Shown: positions 10,334 through 17,976 of the stretch, piece after piece | Position numbering within the stretch: the stretch's first letter is position 1 | Layout: every line of letters starts with the position of its first letter | Assembly (NCBI GenBank): GCA_900322175.1 | Contig: ONYZ01000037.1 | Span: 1-42,397 of the forward strand | Source: an uncultured Prevotella sp. | GTDB taxonomy: Bacteria; Bacteroidota; Bacteroidia; Bacteroidales; Bacteroidaceae | Reading direction: 5' to 3' | DNA: 42,397 nt | Position numbers and translations under genes: made by a program | The notes under the pieces: generated by a model | Database searches by the model: none | Told to the model about the DNA's origin: nothing | Seen by the model: only the letters and a program-made list of their open reading frames with translations

Positions 10334-11031
10334 AGCTTAACTTTTTGTACGTCGTTTTCTATCAGAGTATAAATGAGTGCGGGCTGCTCAAAGAAGTCGT
10401 TCTCGCGGAAGGCGTGCAGCTTGTAGAACTTAACGGTATCTACACGCACCTGGGCGTTGACTGGTGTCTTGAGCAGGTAATGCTTGTCGCGCTTGTAGGC
10501 GATAATCTGCAGGCAGCAGTGCTCGAAGTCGTTTAGTTCTTCGCGACCGAACTCCTCTATAAACTCCTTGCAGTTGGGTTCAATCTCGCCCTCGGCTCTC
10601 AGCTTCCAGGCGCTACCCTCGGCTGTCATATAGACATAACGCATATAGTAGTTTGAGTCGTTCACAATGTATGTCTCAAAACGGCTCTGCGACAGTTCCT
10701 TGATATCCATCGGCACAAAGGCCAGGTATGCGCTGAGCTTGTCGCCGCCCTTGCGCTCCTCGGGTTTGGGTTTGAAAGTGATAGGACGATCGGCAGGCTC
10801 AATCTCGGGTTCTTCCTCTTCGACGACTGCGTGTTGAGCCTTGGCTTTTGATTCAACCATACGAGTGGTCTCGTAACTCTCATCGTCGCTCACTACTACC
10901 ACCTCGTTTATCATCATCGGCATCTGGAATCCGTCCTCGTCTTCCACCAGCACTATGTTCTTGCCCTGAAAACCGGCAACCTTTCCGCCGCCTACTTCGC
11001 TCAGGAATCTTACTTTATCTCCAATCTTCAT
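10330..11031 (-). CDS. DUF2027 family protein, short form
   Basis: The N-terminus (MKIGDKVRFLSEVGGGKVAG) is the SH3-like start I associate with DUF2027 proteins of Bacteroidales, followed by an acidic linker (about residues 70-90) and a beta-rich central domain. Many family members, as I recall them, continue into a C-terminal Smr (MutS2-related nuclease) domain; this 233-aa product stops before any Smr motif and runs directly into nadE with an ATGA overlap. No catalytic residues are visible. Its function is unknown. It is transcribed from its own promoter at 11059-11089, whose -33 lies in the loop of the rnfA terminator. Confidence 0.75.
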   Translation of the reverse strand: MKIGDKVRFLSEVGGGKVAGFQGKNIVLVEDEDGFQMPMMINEVVVVSDDESYETTRMVESKAKAQHAVVEEEEPEIEPADRPITFKPKPEERKGGDKLSAYLAFVPMDIKELSQSRFETYIVNDSNYYMRYVYMTAEGSAWKLRAEGEIEPNCKEFIEEFGREELNDFEHCCLQIIAYKRDKHYLLKTPVNAQVRVDTVKFYKLHAFRENDFFEQPALIYTLIENDVQKVKL

Positions 11032-11058
11032 TTCTTTACAGAATTACATTTTCGGTGG

Positions 11059-11089
11059 CAAAGTTAAACAAAAAAGCCCGAACTACAAA
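11059..11089 (-). promoter_or_regulatory. Promoter of the DUF2027-nadE operon
   Basis: On the minus strand TTTG (11086-11089), 19 nt, TAACTTTG (11059-11066) followed by CCA. The TTTG lies in the loop of the rnfA terminator hairpin. Confidence 0.75.
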
Positions 11090-11100
11090 ATAGTTCGGAC
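11070..11100 (-). terminator. Terminator of the rnf operon
   Basis: An 8-bp perfect stem CCGAACTA (11078-11085 / 11091-11098) around a 5-nt loop, followed on the minus strand by GCTTTTTTG. The plus side also has ACTCTTTTT, so it may act in both directions. Confidence 0.85.
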
Positions 11101-11123
11101 TCTTTTTAGTAATCAGTAGTATT

Positions 11124-11726
11124 TTAGTCGATGCCGAATAGTATCTTCAGGCCTCCATCGACACCCGAGAATCCCATAAACGCCAGACTGAGCAGACCGG
11201 CCGATAGCATGACAATGGCCATACCCTGCATGCCCTTTGGAATATTGGTGAGTTCCAACTGCTCGCGCATTCCGGCAAACACGGTGAGTGCCAGTCCGAA
11301 GCCGATGGCAGTAGAGAATGCATAGACCACAGACTGCAACAGGTTGAAGTCTTTCTGAATAACCAGAATAGCTACACCCAGCACAGCACAGTTGGTGGTG
11401 ATGAGCGGCAGGAAGATGCCCAATGCCTGATAGAGTGCGGGCGACACCTTCTTGAGAACAATCTCGACCAGCTGAACCAGCGAAGCAATCACAAGAATGA
11501 AAGCTATCGTCTGCAAATACTGCAGTCCGAATGCATCGAGCACATATTTCTGAACCAGCCAGGTAACGATGGTGGCCAGCGTGAGCACGAATGCTACTGC
11601 TGCCGACATACCTAACGATGTTTCAATCTTCTTGGATACGCCGAGGAACGGACAGATGCCAAGGAACTGCGACAATACGATATTGTTGACAAATATGGCG
11701 CTAATAAAAATAAGTATATACTCCAT
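11124..11726 (-). CDS. rnfA: Electron transport complex subunit RnfA
   Basis: RnfA is an integral membrane subunit of the Rnf ferredoxin:NAD+ oxidoreductase, which couples electron flow to ion pumping across the inner membrane. The 200-aa product is full length, with six hydrophobic helices and the family start MEYILIFISAIFVNNIVLSQ, plus the conserved GICPFLGVSKK segment. It is paralogous to RnfE. It is the last gene of the cluster and is followed by a strong terminator. The gap to rnfE contains an AT-rich simple repeat. Confidence 0.96.
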   Translation of the reverse strand: MEYILIFISAIFVNNIVLSQFLGICPFLGVSKKIETSLGMSAAVAFVLTLATIVTWLVQKYVLDAFGLQYLQTIAFILVIASLVQLVEIVLKKVSPALYQALGIFLPLITTNCAVLGVAILVIQKDFNLLQSVVYAFSTAIGFGLALTVFAGMREQLELTNIPKGMQGMAIVMLSAGLLSLAFMGFSGVDGGLKILFGID

Positions 11727-11734
11727 AAATGATT

Positions 11735-11760
11735 AAACATTAAAGATTAAACATTAAACA
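11735..11760. repeat. AT-rich simple repeat between rnfE and rnfA
   Basis: The segment consists of imperfect ATTAAACATTAAAG units, the same word family as the tandem array before the GH20 gene and the gaps at 14010-14037 and 39675-39702. Confidence 0.55.
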
Positions 11761-12345
11761 TTATGCATTGCGCAGTTTGTTAACAATGGCAATCAGGAAG
11801 CCAAGGGTGATAAACGCACCTGGAGGCAACACAAAGAGCAGGATGTTGTAAGTCTCGGGGACAAGTGTAAGTCCGAAGACAGAACCGGCACCGAGCAACT
11901 CACGACACAAACCGAGAAGAGTAAGTCCGAGTGTGAATCCAAGGCCAATACCGATACCATCAAACAGCGAAGCTACAGGCGAGTTCTTGGCAGCAAATGC
12001 CTCGGCACGTCCCAGGATAACGCAGTTGACCACAATCAGCGGGATGAATAATCCCAAAGATTTGTCGACATCGGGCAGATATGCTTTGATGACCATCTGC
12101 AGAATGGTAACAAAGGCTGCAATCACCACGATAAACACAGGAATGCGGACCTTATCGGGAGTGACTGATTTCAGACACGAAATGACGAAATTGGTGCAGA
12201 TAAGTACTGCCATAGTGGCAAGTCCCATCGACATGCCGTTAATGGCCGAGGTGGTAGTGGCCAGCGTAGGACACATACCTAGCATCAGTACAAACGTTGG
12301 GTTCTCTTTTACGATGCCATTCTTGATAATACTTATATAACTCAT
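11761..12345 (-). CDS. rnfE: Electron transport complex subunit RnfE
   Basis: RnfE is the membrane subunit that pairs with RnfA in the Rnf complex. The 194-aa product has the expected six transmembrane segments and the family N-terminus (IIKNGIVKENPTFVLMLGMCPTLA in outline), with the Cys-Pro that contributes to the inter-subunit Fe-S site in current Rnf structures. It lies between rnfG and rnfA in the usual order. Length is normal for the family. Confidence 0.96.
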   Translation of the reverse strand: MSYISIIKNGIVKENPTFVLMLGMCPTLATTTSAINGMSMGLATMAVLICTNFVISCLKSVTPDKVRIPVFIVVIAAFVTILQMVIKAYLPDVDKSLGLFIPLIVVNCVILGRAEAFAAKNSPVASLFDGIGIGLGFTLGLTLLGLCRELLGAGSVFGLTLVPETYNILLFVLPPGAFITLGFLIAIVNKLRNA

Positions 12346-12364
12346 ATCTCTAAACTCTAAATTC
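12346..12364. repeat. AT-rich simple repeat between rnfG and rnfE
   Basis: The gap reads as short CTCTAAA/TTCTTAATTCT words, a second simple-repeat family also seen at 12995-13013, 28480-28537 and 40549-40580. Confidence 0.4.
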
Positions 12365-12994
12365 TTAATTCTTTACCTGCTGTTGAGTGGCTCCCGTCTC
12401 TGCATCAGCAGTCGGGGTGGCTTTGTAAGCATTATAAGCATTGTTAACAGCCAACAGGAACGCACGGCTAGTGATAGTAGATGCGGTGATGGCATCAACC
12501 TGTCCGCCATCCTTAGATACGGTCAGAGGTTCGGCTGGCACCTTACCAATGATGTCGCCCTTCTGCCCCTTCTGGAACCAGTTGTCGGCCTTGGCACCAA
12601 GTCCTGGTGTCTCAGCATGCTCAAGCAGAGTGTAACCAAGGATGCTGCCCTCAGTGTTGAAACCTACCAGCACCTTCAGGTCACCACCAAAACCACTGGT
12701 GGTCGATTCTACGGCTGCACCCAGGTCGTTGCCCTTAGCGTCGCACACATTATATACTATGTATGTAAGTTCCTTGCCCTTGGCGTCGTTCTGCTTCACG
12801 GTGTCGGTCTTTGCCACCTTCAGATCGCCTACACACATCACAGTCTTGATACCATCAGCCAGTGCAGTGGCTTTCTGATCAGCAATAGGCCCCTCGGTCA
12901 GATGATTAACGAGTGCGAGGATGCCACCCATGATGACTGCTACGGATGTAAGTACCAGCACCATATTAAGTAATGTAGATTCAAGCTTCTTCAT
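12365..12994 (-). CDS. rnfG: Electron transport complex subunit RnfG
   Basis: RnfG is a membrane-anchored periplasmic flavoprotein carrying covalently bound FMN. The 209-aa product has an N-terminal transmembrane helix (about residues 10-30) and the FMN-binding domain. The flavinylation site is seen as DAITASTITSRAF (around residue 170); the usual small residue before the threonine is Ser here, a mild variation. The C-terminus is a short Thr/Gln-rich tail. It sits between rnfD and rnfE in the standard order. Confidence 0.93.
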   Translation of the reverse strand: MKKLESTLLNMVLVLTSVAVIMGGILALVNHLTEGPIADQKATALADGIKTVMCVGDLKVAKTDTVKQNDAKGKELTYIVYNVCDAKGNDLGAAVESTTSGFGGDLKVLVGFNTEGSILGYTLLEHAETPGLGAKADNWFQKGQKGDIIGKVPAEPLTVSKDGGQVDAITASTITSRAFLLAVNNAYNAYKATPTADAETGATQQQVKN

Positions 12995-13013
12995 AATTCT
13001 TAATTCTAAATTC

Positions 13014-14009
13014 TTAACTCTTCGAAGCCTCCCCGAATCGTTTTGGTTTTACATAATTGTTAATCAGCGGAGTGAACGCATTCATAATGAGAATAGCGAA
13101 CGACATGCCCTCGGGATAAGCACCCCAGTTGCGGATAACCACGGTAAGGAATCCGATGGCCACACCATAAATGATCTGCCCCTTAGGCGTCATTGGCGAT
13201 GTGACATAGTCGGTAGCCATAAAGATGGCACCAAGCATCATACCACCGGTAAGCAGCACGCAGATAGGATCAGGGTAAACTGGATTGGCCAAATGCAGCA
13301 GACCTGACAACACAAACGCTGTACCGAGAATGGACACCGGAATATGCCAGGTAATAATGCGATTGTAAAGCATAAACGCCAGCCCCATCAATAGAGCCAA
13401 GGCACAAATCTCGCCCATGGCACCAGCACCACCAGAACTAGACCCCAGCAGGAGGTCGAACGATGAAGGCAGCTGATCAAGAACCGACGCATCGCCTGTA
13501 CGGATGGCCGAATTGATAATCGACAGCGGCGTGGCACCAGTCTCGGCATCAAGATAAGTATCCCACTGCCCAATCTTAGGCCATGTGGTCATTTGGGCAG
13601 GAAATGCAACCAGCAAAGCAGCACGACCTACCAATGCAGGGTTGAAAATATTGTTACCCAAACCGCCAAACGTAAGTTTAGCCACACCAATGGCAAACAG
13701 AGCACCTATCAGGATAATCCAAATGGGCAGATTTGATGGCAGGTTGAACGCCAGCAGCAGACCGGTAATCACAGCCGATCCGTCGAGCAGCGTGTTCTCC
13801 TTCTTCTTCAAGATATATTTGCAGATAGCCCACTCAAAGAAACAGCAGGCAGCCACACTGGTAGTGGTTACGATAACCGAACCCAAGCCAAAGAAATAGA
13901 ACGAAGCAAGTAATGCAGGCATCAAGGCTATGATGACTCCATACATGTTGCGTTCTATCGAATCACGGCTATGAGCGTGTGGCGATAATGAAACTATTAA
14001 CTTAGACAT
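13014..14009 (-). CDS. rnfD: Electron transport complex subunit RnfD
   Basis: RnfD is a polytopic membrane subunit with covalent FMN. The 331-aa product starts with the family pattern LIVSLSPHAHSRDSIERNMYGVI (in outline) and has about nine to ten hydrophobic helices. The FMN attachment threonine lies in TGATPLSIIN (about residue 160), a clean match to the S/T-G-A-T consensus. It is full length and lies directly after rnfC. Confidence 0.95.
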   Translation of the reverse strand: MSKLIVSLSPHAHSRDSIERNMYGVIIALMPALLASFYFFGLGSVIVTTTSVAACCFFEWAICKYILKKKENTLLDGSAVITGLLLAFNLPSNLPIWIILIGALFAIGVAKLTFGGLGNNIFNPALVGRAALLVAFPAQMTTWPKIGQWDTYLDAETGATPLSIINSAIRTGDASVLDQLPSSFDLLLGSSSGGAGAMGEICALALLMGLAFMLYNRIITWHIPVSILGTAFVLSGLLHLANPVYPDPICVLLTGGMMLGAIFMATDYVTSPMTPKGQIIYGVAIGFLTVVIRNWGAYPEGMSFAILIMNAFTPLINNYVKPKRFGEASKS

Positions 14010-14038
14010 TAAACGTTAAGCATTAAAGATTAAACATT
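14010..14038. repeat. AT-rich simple repeat between rnfC and rnfD
   Basis: The gap reads CATTAAACGTTAAGCATTAA and similar words, an imperfect version of the ATTAAACATTAAAG family. Confidence 0.45.
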
Positions 14039-15406
14039 TTATTTTTTAGCGGCGCGAGCGCGAATAATGCCCATTACCGTACTCTTACCCAAGCGGATGT
14101 TGTCGAGCAGCGGACGATGTGCAGGACAAGTGTACTGACAAGAGCCGCACTCAATACAACTGACGATATCCTCGCTCTCGGCGCGCTCCCAGTTCTTAAC
14201 CTCCGAGAGTTTTGCCAACAGATACGGCTCAAGTCCCATCGGACATACACCTACACACTTGGCACAGCGGATACATGGCTGTGGCTCCTTACGGCGGGCT
14301 TCGTCGTCGCTGATGATTGTAACGGAGTTGGTGCCCTTGCAGATGGGCACTTCGGTAGATGTAAGTGCCTTACCCATCATAGGTCCACCGGCCAACAGCT
14401 TGTTGTCGCCCTCGGGCATACCGCCACAGGTATCTATCAAATCTATCATAGGCGTACCCATACGAACCAAGAAATTTCCGGGATTAGCCAATTTCTTACC
14501 TGTCACAGTGGTATATCTCTCAAACAGAGGCTTGTTCTTCATCACTGCCTGATAGACAGCGAAGGCTGTACCTACATTCTGCACGATTGCACCTACGTTT
14601 ACAGGGATGGCTGGTGGAGCTGGCACCTGACGCTGTATCACAGCATCAACCAACTGCTTCTCGCCGCCTTGCGGGTAACGTTGCATAAGTGGAACCACCT
14701 CTACTTGAAACTTAGTTCCGTTGAACTTCTTAGCACATTTTTCTGTCAATAGTTCGATGGCCTTAGGTTTATTGGTCTCAATACCAATATATCCTTTGGT
14801 AACCTTAGCACCTATCATCAGAAGTTGTAAGCCAATCAATATCTCGTCGGCATGTTCCATCATTAGTCGATAGTCGGCTGTGATATATGGTTCGCATTCC
14901 ACTGCATTAATAATCACACACTCAGCCTTAGCGGTTGGTGGCGGTGTTAGCTTAATGAATGTGGGGAAACAAGCTCCTCCCATACCTACTACACCGGCAT
15001 TTTTAATACGGTTTACAATATCTTCGGGTGTAAGCTCGGGATGAGCCTCGACCAACTCCAGTTTGTCACTGCGGTCGATACTCTCCTCCCACTCGTCGCC
15101 TTCTACATTAATAATAATGACTGGCTTGCGATAACCTGTAGCGTCGATGGCTGTATCAATCTTGAATACTGTACCGCTGACCGACGAGAAAATAGGAGCA
15201 GAAACAAATCCTCCTGCCTCGGCTATCATTGTACCCACTTTTACCTTATCGCCCTTCTTTACCACCGGTTTTGCAGGAGCGCCAATGTGCTGGCTCAGTG
15301 GAAAAATAGCTTGCTTAGGCAGGGCTGCTACCTTGGTTGCTACTTCGTGGGTGAGTTTATTCTCTTGTGGGTGTATTCCACCTATGCTAAATGTCCTGAT
15401 TTTCAT
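14039..15406 (-). CDS. rnfC: Electron transport complex subunit RnfC
   Basis: RnfC is the peripheral NADH/FMN- and Fe-S-binding subunit on the cytosolic face of Rnf. The 455-aa product starts MKIRTFSIGGIHPQENK, contains the Gly-rich nucleotide-binding part (GVVGMGGACFPTFIKL) and ends with two 4Fe-4S motifs, CIRCAKCVGVCPMG and CIECGSCQYTCP. It has the compact length of Bacteroidota and clostridial RnfC, without the long Ala-rich tail of enterobacterial RnfC. The start overlaps the rnfB stop by 4 nt (ATGA), so translation is coupled. Confidence 0.97.
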   Translation of the reverse strand: MKIRTFSIGGIHPQENKLTHEVATKVAALPKQAIFPLSQHIGAPAKPVVKKGDKVKVGTMIAEAGGFVSAPIFSSVSGTVFKIDTAIDATGYRKPVIIINVEGDEWEESIDRSDKLELVEAHPELTPEDIVNRIKNAGVVGMGGACFPTFIKLTPPPTAKAECVIINAVECEPYITADYRLMMEHADEILIGLQLLMIGAKVTKGYIGIETNKPKAIELLTEKCAKKFNGTKFQVEVVPLMQRYPQGGEKQLVDAVIQRQVPAPPAIPVNVGAIVQNVGTAFAVYQAVMKNKPLFERYTTVTGKKLANPGNFLVRMGTPMIDLIDTCGGMPEGDNKLLAGGPMMGKALTSTEVPICKGTNSVTIISDDEARRKEPQPCIRCAKCVGVCPMGLEPYLLAKLSEVKNWERAESEDIVSCIECGSCQYTCPAHRPLLDNIRLGKSTVMGIIRARAAKK

Positions 15407-16284
15407 GCTGTTGCCTCCTCTTCTTTTTGTGGTTCTTTTGGCTTAGGTGTAGGTGCCGGAGTTGGGAAGTTCACATCAATGATGGCATGCTTCGGACAAA
15501 CCGTTACGCACTTACGACACAGGCGACATTTCTCGTGATCGATGTAAGCCAGATTGTTCTCGACGGTGATGGCACCGAAGTTACACACCTTCTCGCACTT
15601 ACCACATCCAATACAACTAACCGCACAAGCCTTCATAGCTGCAGGACCCTTGTCCTTGTTCACACAACTTACGAATACACGGCGGTTCTTCGGACCTTTC
15701 TTACGGAGTTCAATGATGTTGCGTGGACATGCCTTTACACAAGCTCCACACGAAGTGCACTTGTCGTCATCAACCTCAGGAATTCCGGTTTCAGGATTTA
15801 CGTGGATGGCCTCAAACTGGCATGCTGCCTCGCAGTCACCACATCCCAGACAACCATATCCGCAGGCTGTCTCGCCAGCACCACAGGCATGCATTGCTGC
15901 ACATGTGCGCAGACCGGCATACTCGGCTATCTTAGCACGATGCTCGCAGGTTCCATTACATCTCACTACTGCCACCATAGGCTCGCGATTTGCTATGGTA
16001 AGACCAAGCAAGTCGGCCACCTGCCCCATAGTCTCGGCTCCACCCACAGGACACATCAGCCCGTCAAGACTGCCTGAATCGGCACCTTTAACTAGTGCAT
16101 CGGCCATACCGCTACATCCTGGGAATCCACATCCTCCGCAATTGGCACCAGGCAACAGTTCGCCCACCTGTGCAATGCGCGGATCCTCATAGACGGCAAA
16201 CTTCTTGGAGGCGGCAAAAAGCACAATAGCAGCTATCAGTCCGATAGCTCCAAGTACAATTACTGCAATCAAGATAAAATTCAT
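15403..16284 (-). CDS. rnfB: Electron transport complex subunit RnfB
   Basis: RnfB is the ferredoxin-facing subunit that passes electrons into Rnf. The 293-aa product has an N-terminal membrane helix (about 1-25), then the 4Fe-4S domain ANCGGCGFPGCSG (about 48-60), and several further 4Fe-4S cysteine motifs (CGDCEAAC, CTSCGACVKACP, CIGCGKCEKVC, CRLCRKCVTVCP). It ends in a Pro/Lys/Glu-rich tail. It heads the rnf genes after rseC and shares an ATGA overlap with rnfC. Confidence 0.97.
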   Translation of the reverse strand: MNFILIAVIVLGAIGLIAAIVLFAASKKFAVYEDPRIAQVGELLPGANCGGCGFPGCSGMADALVKGADSGSLDGLMCPVGGAETMGQVADLLGLTIANREPMVAVVRCNGTCEHRAKIAEYAGLRTCAAMHACGAGETACGYGCLGCGDCEAACQFEAIHVNPETGIPEVDDDKCTSCGACVKACPRNIIELRKKGPKNRRVFVSCVNKDKGPAAMKACAVSCIGCGKCEKVCNFGAITVENNLAYIDHEKCRLCRKCVTVCPKHAIIDVNFPTPAPTPKPKEPQKEEEATA

Positions 16285-16319
16285 AAATACTTCTATTTGT
16301 TTTAGTTACTACATTTATA

Positions 16320-16733
16320 TTAAACTTCAATATTAAAAGAAATCGTATTCTGGATTCTGTCCTTCAACAGCCATAATACCAAATAGTAAGGCATCAACGA
16401 ACCAAGTGCTACCAAGGCCGAAATACCTTCATTGCCAATCAACTTTAGCGAAATCATCAGCACACTAATTAATAATAAAAAAGGTACTCCGAAACCTAAC
16501 AGTAATGCTCGATTGGCCACATCCTTTGATGCCCATACAGTTACCTGCTGACCAATGGTATAGTCTTTCGTATCACTACAGAGCACATCAACTACCTTCA
16601 CCTTACTCTCAGCAGCATTGCAGTGACTTGCCACCTTACAAGCCGTACATGCCGACGTCTGGACTATCTGCACCTTGATGCAGCCGTCAGCAATGCTCTT
16701 TATAGTACCCAAGTGTGAAATCTTATTACTCAT
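16320..16733 (-). CDS. rseC: RseC/MucC-type SoxR-reducing system protein
   Basis: The 137-aa product has the RseC layout: a short N-terminal beta domain with clustered cysteines (CTACKVASHC, about residues 29-38) and two transmembrane helices (about 78-100 and 105-122). RseC-like proteins occur next to rnf genes in many bacteria; in E. coli RseC and the Rnf-like Rsx complex act together in keeping SoxR reduced. Here it is the first gene of the rnf cluster, 35 bp before rnfB, under a clear promoter. A role in assembly or function of Rnf is inferred from context. Confidence 0.88.
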   Translation of the reverse strand: MSNKISHLGTIKSIADGCIKVQIVQTSACTACKVASHCNAAESKVKVVDVLCSDTKDYTIGQQVTVWASKDVANRALLLGFGVPFLLLISVLMISLKLIGNEGISALVALGSLMPYYLVLWLLKDRIQNTISFNIEV

Positions 16734-16761
16734 CGATTTGCTATGTAGACTTTACATTTTG

Positions 16762-16793
16762 CAAAGGTACTATAATCTACCGAATAAAACAAG
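16762..16793 (-). promoter_or_regulatory. Promoter of the rseC-rnf operon
   Basis: On the minus strand -7 TACCTTTG (16762-16769) is followed by CAAAATG; the -33 position, 20 nt upstream, reads CTTG (16790-16793), one mismatch from TTTG. Confidence 0.8.
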
Positions 16794-16830
16794 CGATTTG
16801 CAGTATTTTTAGCAAAAATAATCGTAATCG

Positions 16831-16862
16831 TTTGCAATTACAAAAGATTTTTTATACTTTTG
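16831..16862 (+). promoter_or_regulatory. Promoter of the 146-aa hypothetical gene
   Basis: TTTG (16831-16834), 20 nt, TACTTTTG (16855-16862). It is divergent from the rseC promoter, with the elements about 40 bp apart. Confidence 0.8.
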
Positions 16863-16882
16863 CCAAAAAATTAGAAATAAAA

Positions 16883-17323
16883 ATGAAGACGACCGAATTG
16901 ACTATCCAGCAAATCGAGCGTGCTATCCGCAAGATTGCCGACAAATTTCCTCCATCTGAGGAAGCTAGCGTTATGACAGATATCCACTTCCGTGTAACAC
17001 AGGAAACTGGTGAACTAATGGCTTTCGACGATAACGATGAGGAACTGAACCGTTGTATCATCGAAGACTGGATAGACAACACAGACGACAAATTCTTTGA
17101 GCAGATTCCTGCTGTATTCCGTAAGTGTCTCGAAAAGATGAAGGACACTGTAGAAAACATGTCAATACTTAAACCTTTCTCGTTTGTTCTTGAGAATGAA
17201 GACAAGGAGTCTGTTGCTGAACTTTATCTAGTTGATGACGAGACTGTAATCATAGACCCCGACTTAATGCAGGGACTTAATGAGGATCTCGACGATTTCT
17301 TTAAAAAGCTATTCAAGGATTAA
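16883..17323 (+). CDS. Hypothetical acidic protein, 146 aa
   Basis: I place the start at ATG 16883 because the promoter -7 element ends at 16862, inside the longer open frame that begins at 16715. The product (MKTTELTIQQIERAIRKIAD...) is small, soluble and strongly acidic, with Asp/Glu clusters (DDNDEELN, DEDLDDFF-like) and no signal peptide or membrane helix. I do not recognise a domain. It is monocistronic. Its stop overlaps the stop of the convergent lipoprotein gene (shared TTAA at 17320-17323), and no terminator is visible between them. Confidence 0.75.
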   Translation: MKTTELTIQQIERAIRKIADKFPPSEEASVMTDIHFRVTQETGELMAFDDNDEELNRCIIEDWIDNTDDKFFEQIPAVFRKCLEKMKDTVENMSILKPFSFVLENEDKESVAELYLVDDETVIIDPDLMQGLNEDLDDFFKKLFKD

Positions 17324-17964
17324 TGATTCAGTTCTTCACTTCTTTGTAGTAGGAAGTTACGCGAAGCATCAAGCGTATAAACCTCCTCTGTACGTGTTTT
17401 GTGCGCTTCTTTAGAGTAATCCATTAGGTGTATCTCATAATCGCTCGTGATGGTGAAATATTGTAATATCTCCTCCTCGCTGAAGTCGATATTTTCTTCT
17501 TCATCTTCAACAGCAAACAAGCATAATTTATCTACTGGCATACAATCGTCATCCATAGAGTATAACCATATTGAGTACTTCGATGCATCTTCGTTCTCGT
17601 CAGCAGCCAGCAACATTAATTTGGCGCCAAGAGATTCTGATAATGAAATAGCCTTCTGTTTGCCATTTCCCTCAAGGTCGAGTGCTTTAGCTATGTCCTG
17701 CGGAACGGGTTTGAAGTTCGGGAGAAATCTTACAAAGTCTTCACTATAGGTGATAGGCAGGGGTAGCAATGCCAGGCTATCGTAGAACTGTTTCAGCGGG
17801 TTGTCGGAATTATCAAGGTGTATACCCTCAGCCTCCAACCGCTCTGCAATCTCAATTTTCTTGATACTATCAAGTTTCTGTTGCATTTGTTCGGCAGAGA
17901 GTCCTCTGCCGCCACAGGCGCTCAACAGTAACAGACCTAATACTACTCCTATCAATCCTTTCAT
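17320..17964 (-). CDS. Hypothetical lipoprotein, 214 aa
   Basis: The N-terminus MKGLIGVVLGLLLLSAC is a lipoprotein signal with lipobox LSAC and lipidated Cys17. The residues after Cys (GGRG) lack the acidic cluster that marks surface lipoproteins in Bacteroidota, so an inner-leaflet (periplasm-facing) location is inferred. The mature part starts with a charged helix and is otherwise mixed; no family is recognised. It lies 12 bp after the glycosyl hydrolase gene, as the last member of a six-gene run. Confidence 0.75.
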   Translation of the reverse strand: MKGLIGVVLGLLLLSACGGRGLSAEQMQQKLDSIKKIEIAERLEAEGIHLDNSDNPLKQFYDSLALLPLPITYSEDFVRFLPNFKPVPQDIAKALDLEGNGKQKAISLSESLGAKLMLLAADENEDASKYSIWLYSMDDDCMPVDKLCLFAVEDEEENIDFSEEEILQYFTITSDYEIHLMDYSKEAHKTRTEEVYTLDASRNFLLQRSEELNH

Positions 17965-17976
17965 ATCTATAGTACT

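Noticed and set aside
12383-12973. Antisense open frame (196 codons) over rnfG
   Set aside because: It has no motifs, and the opposite strand encodes a clear RnfG.
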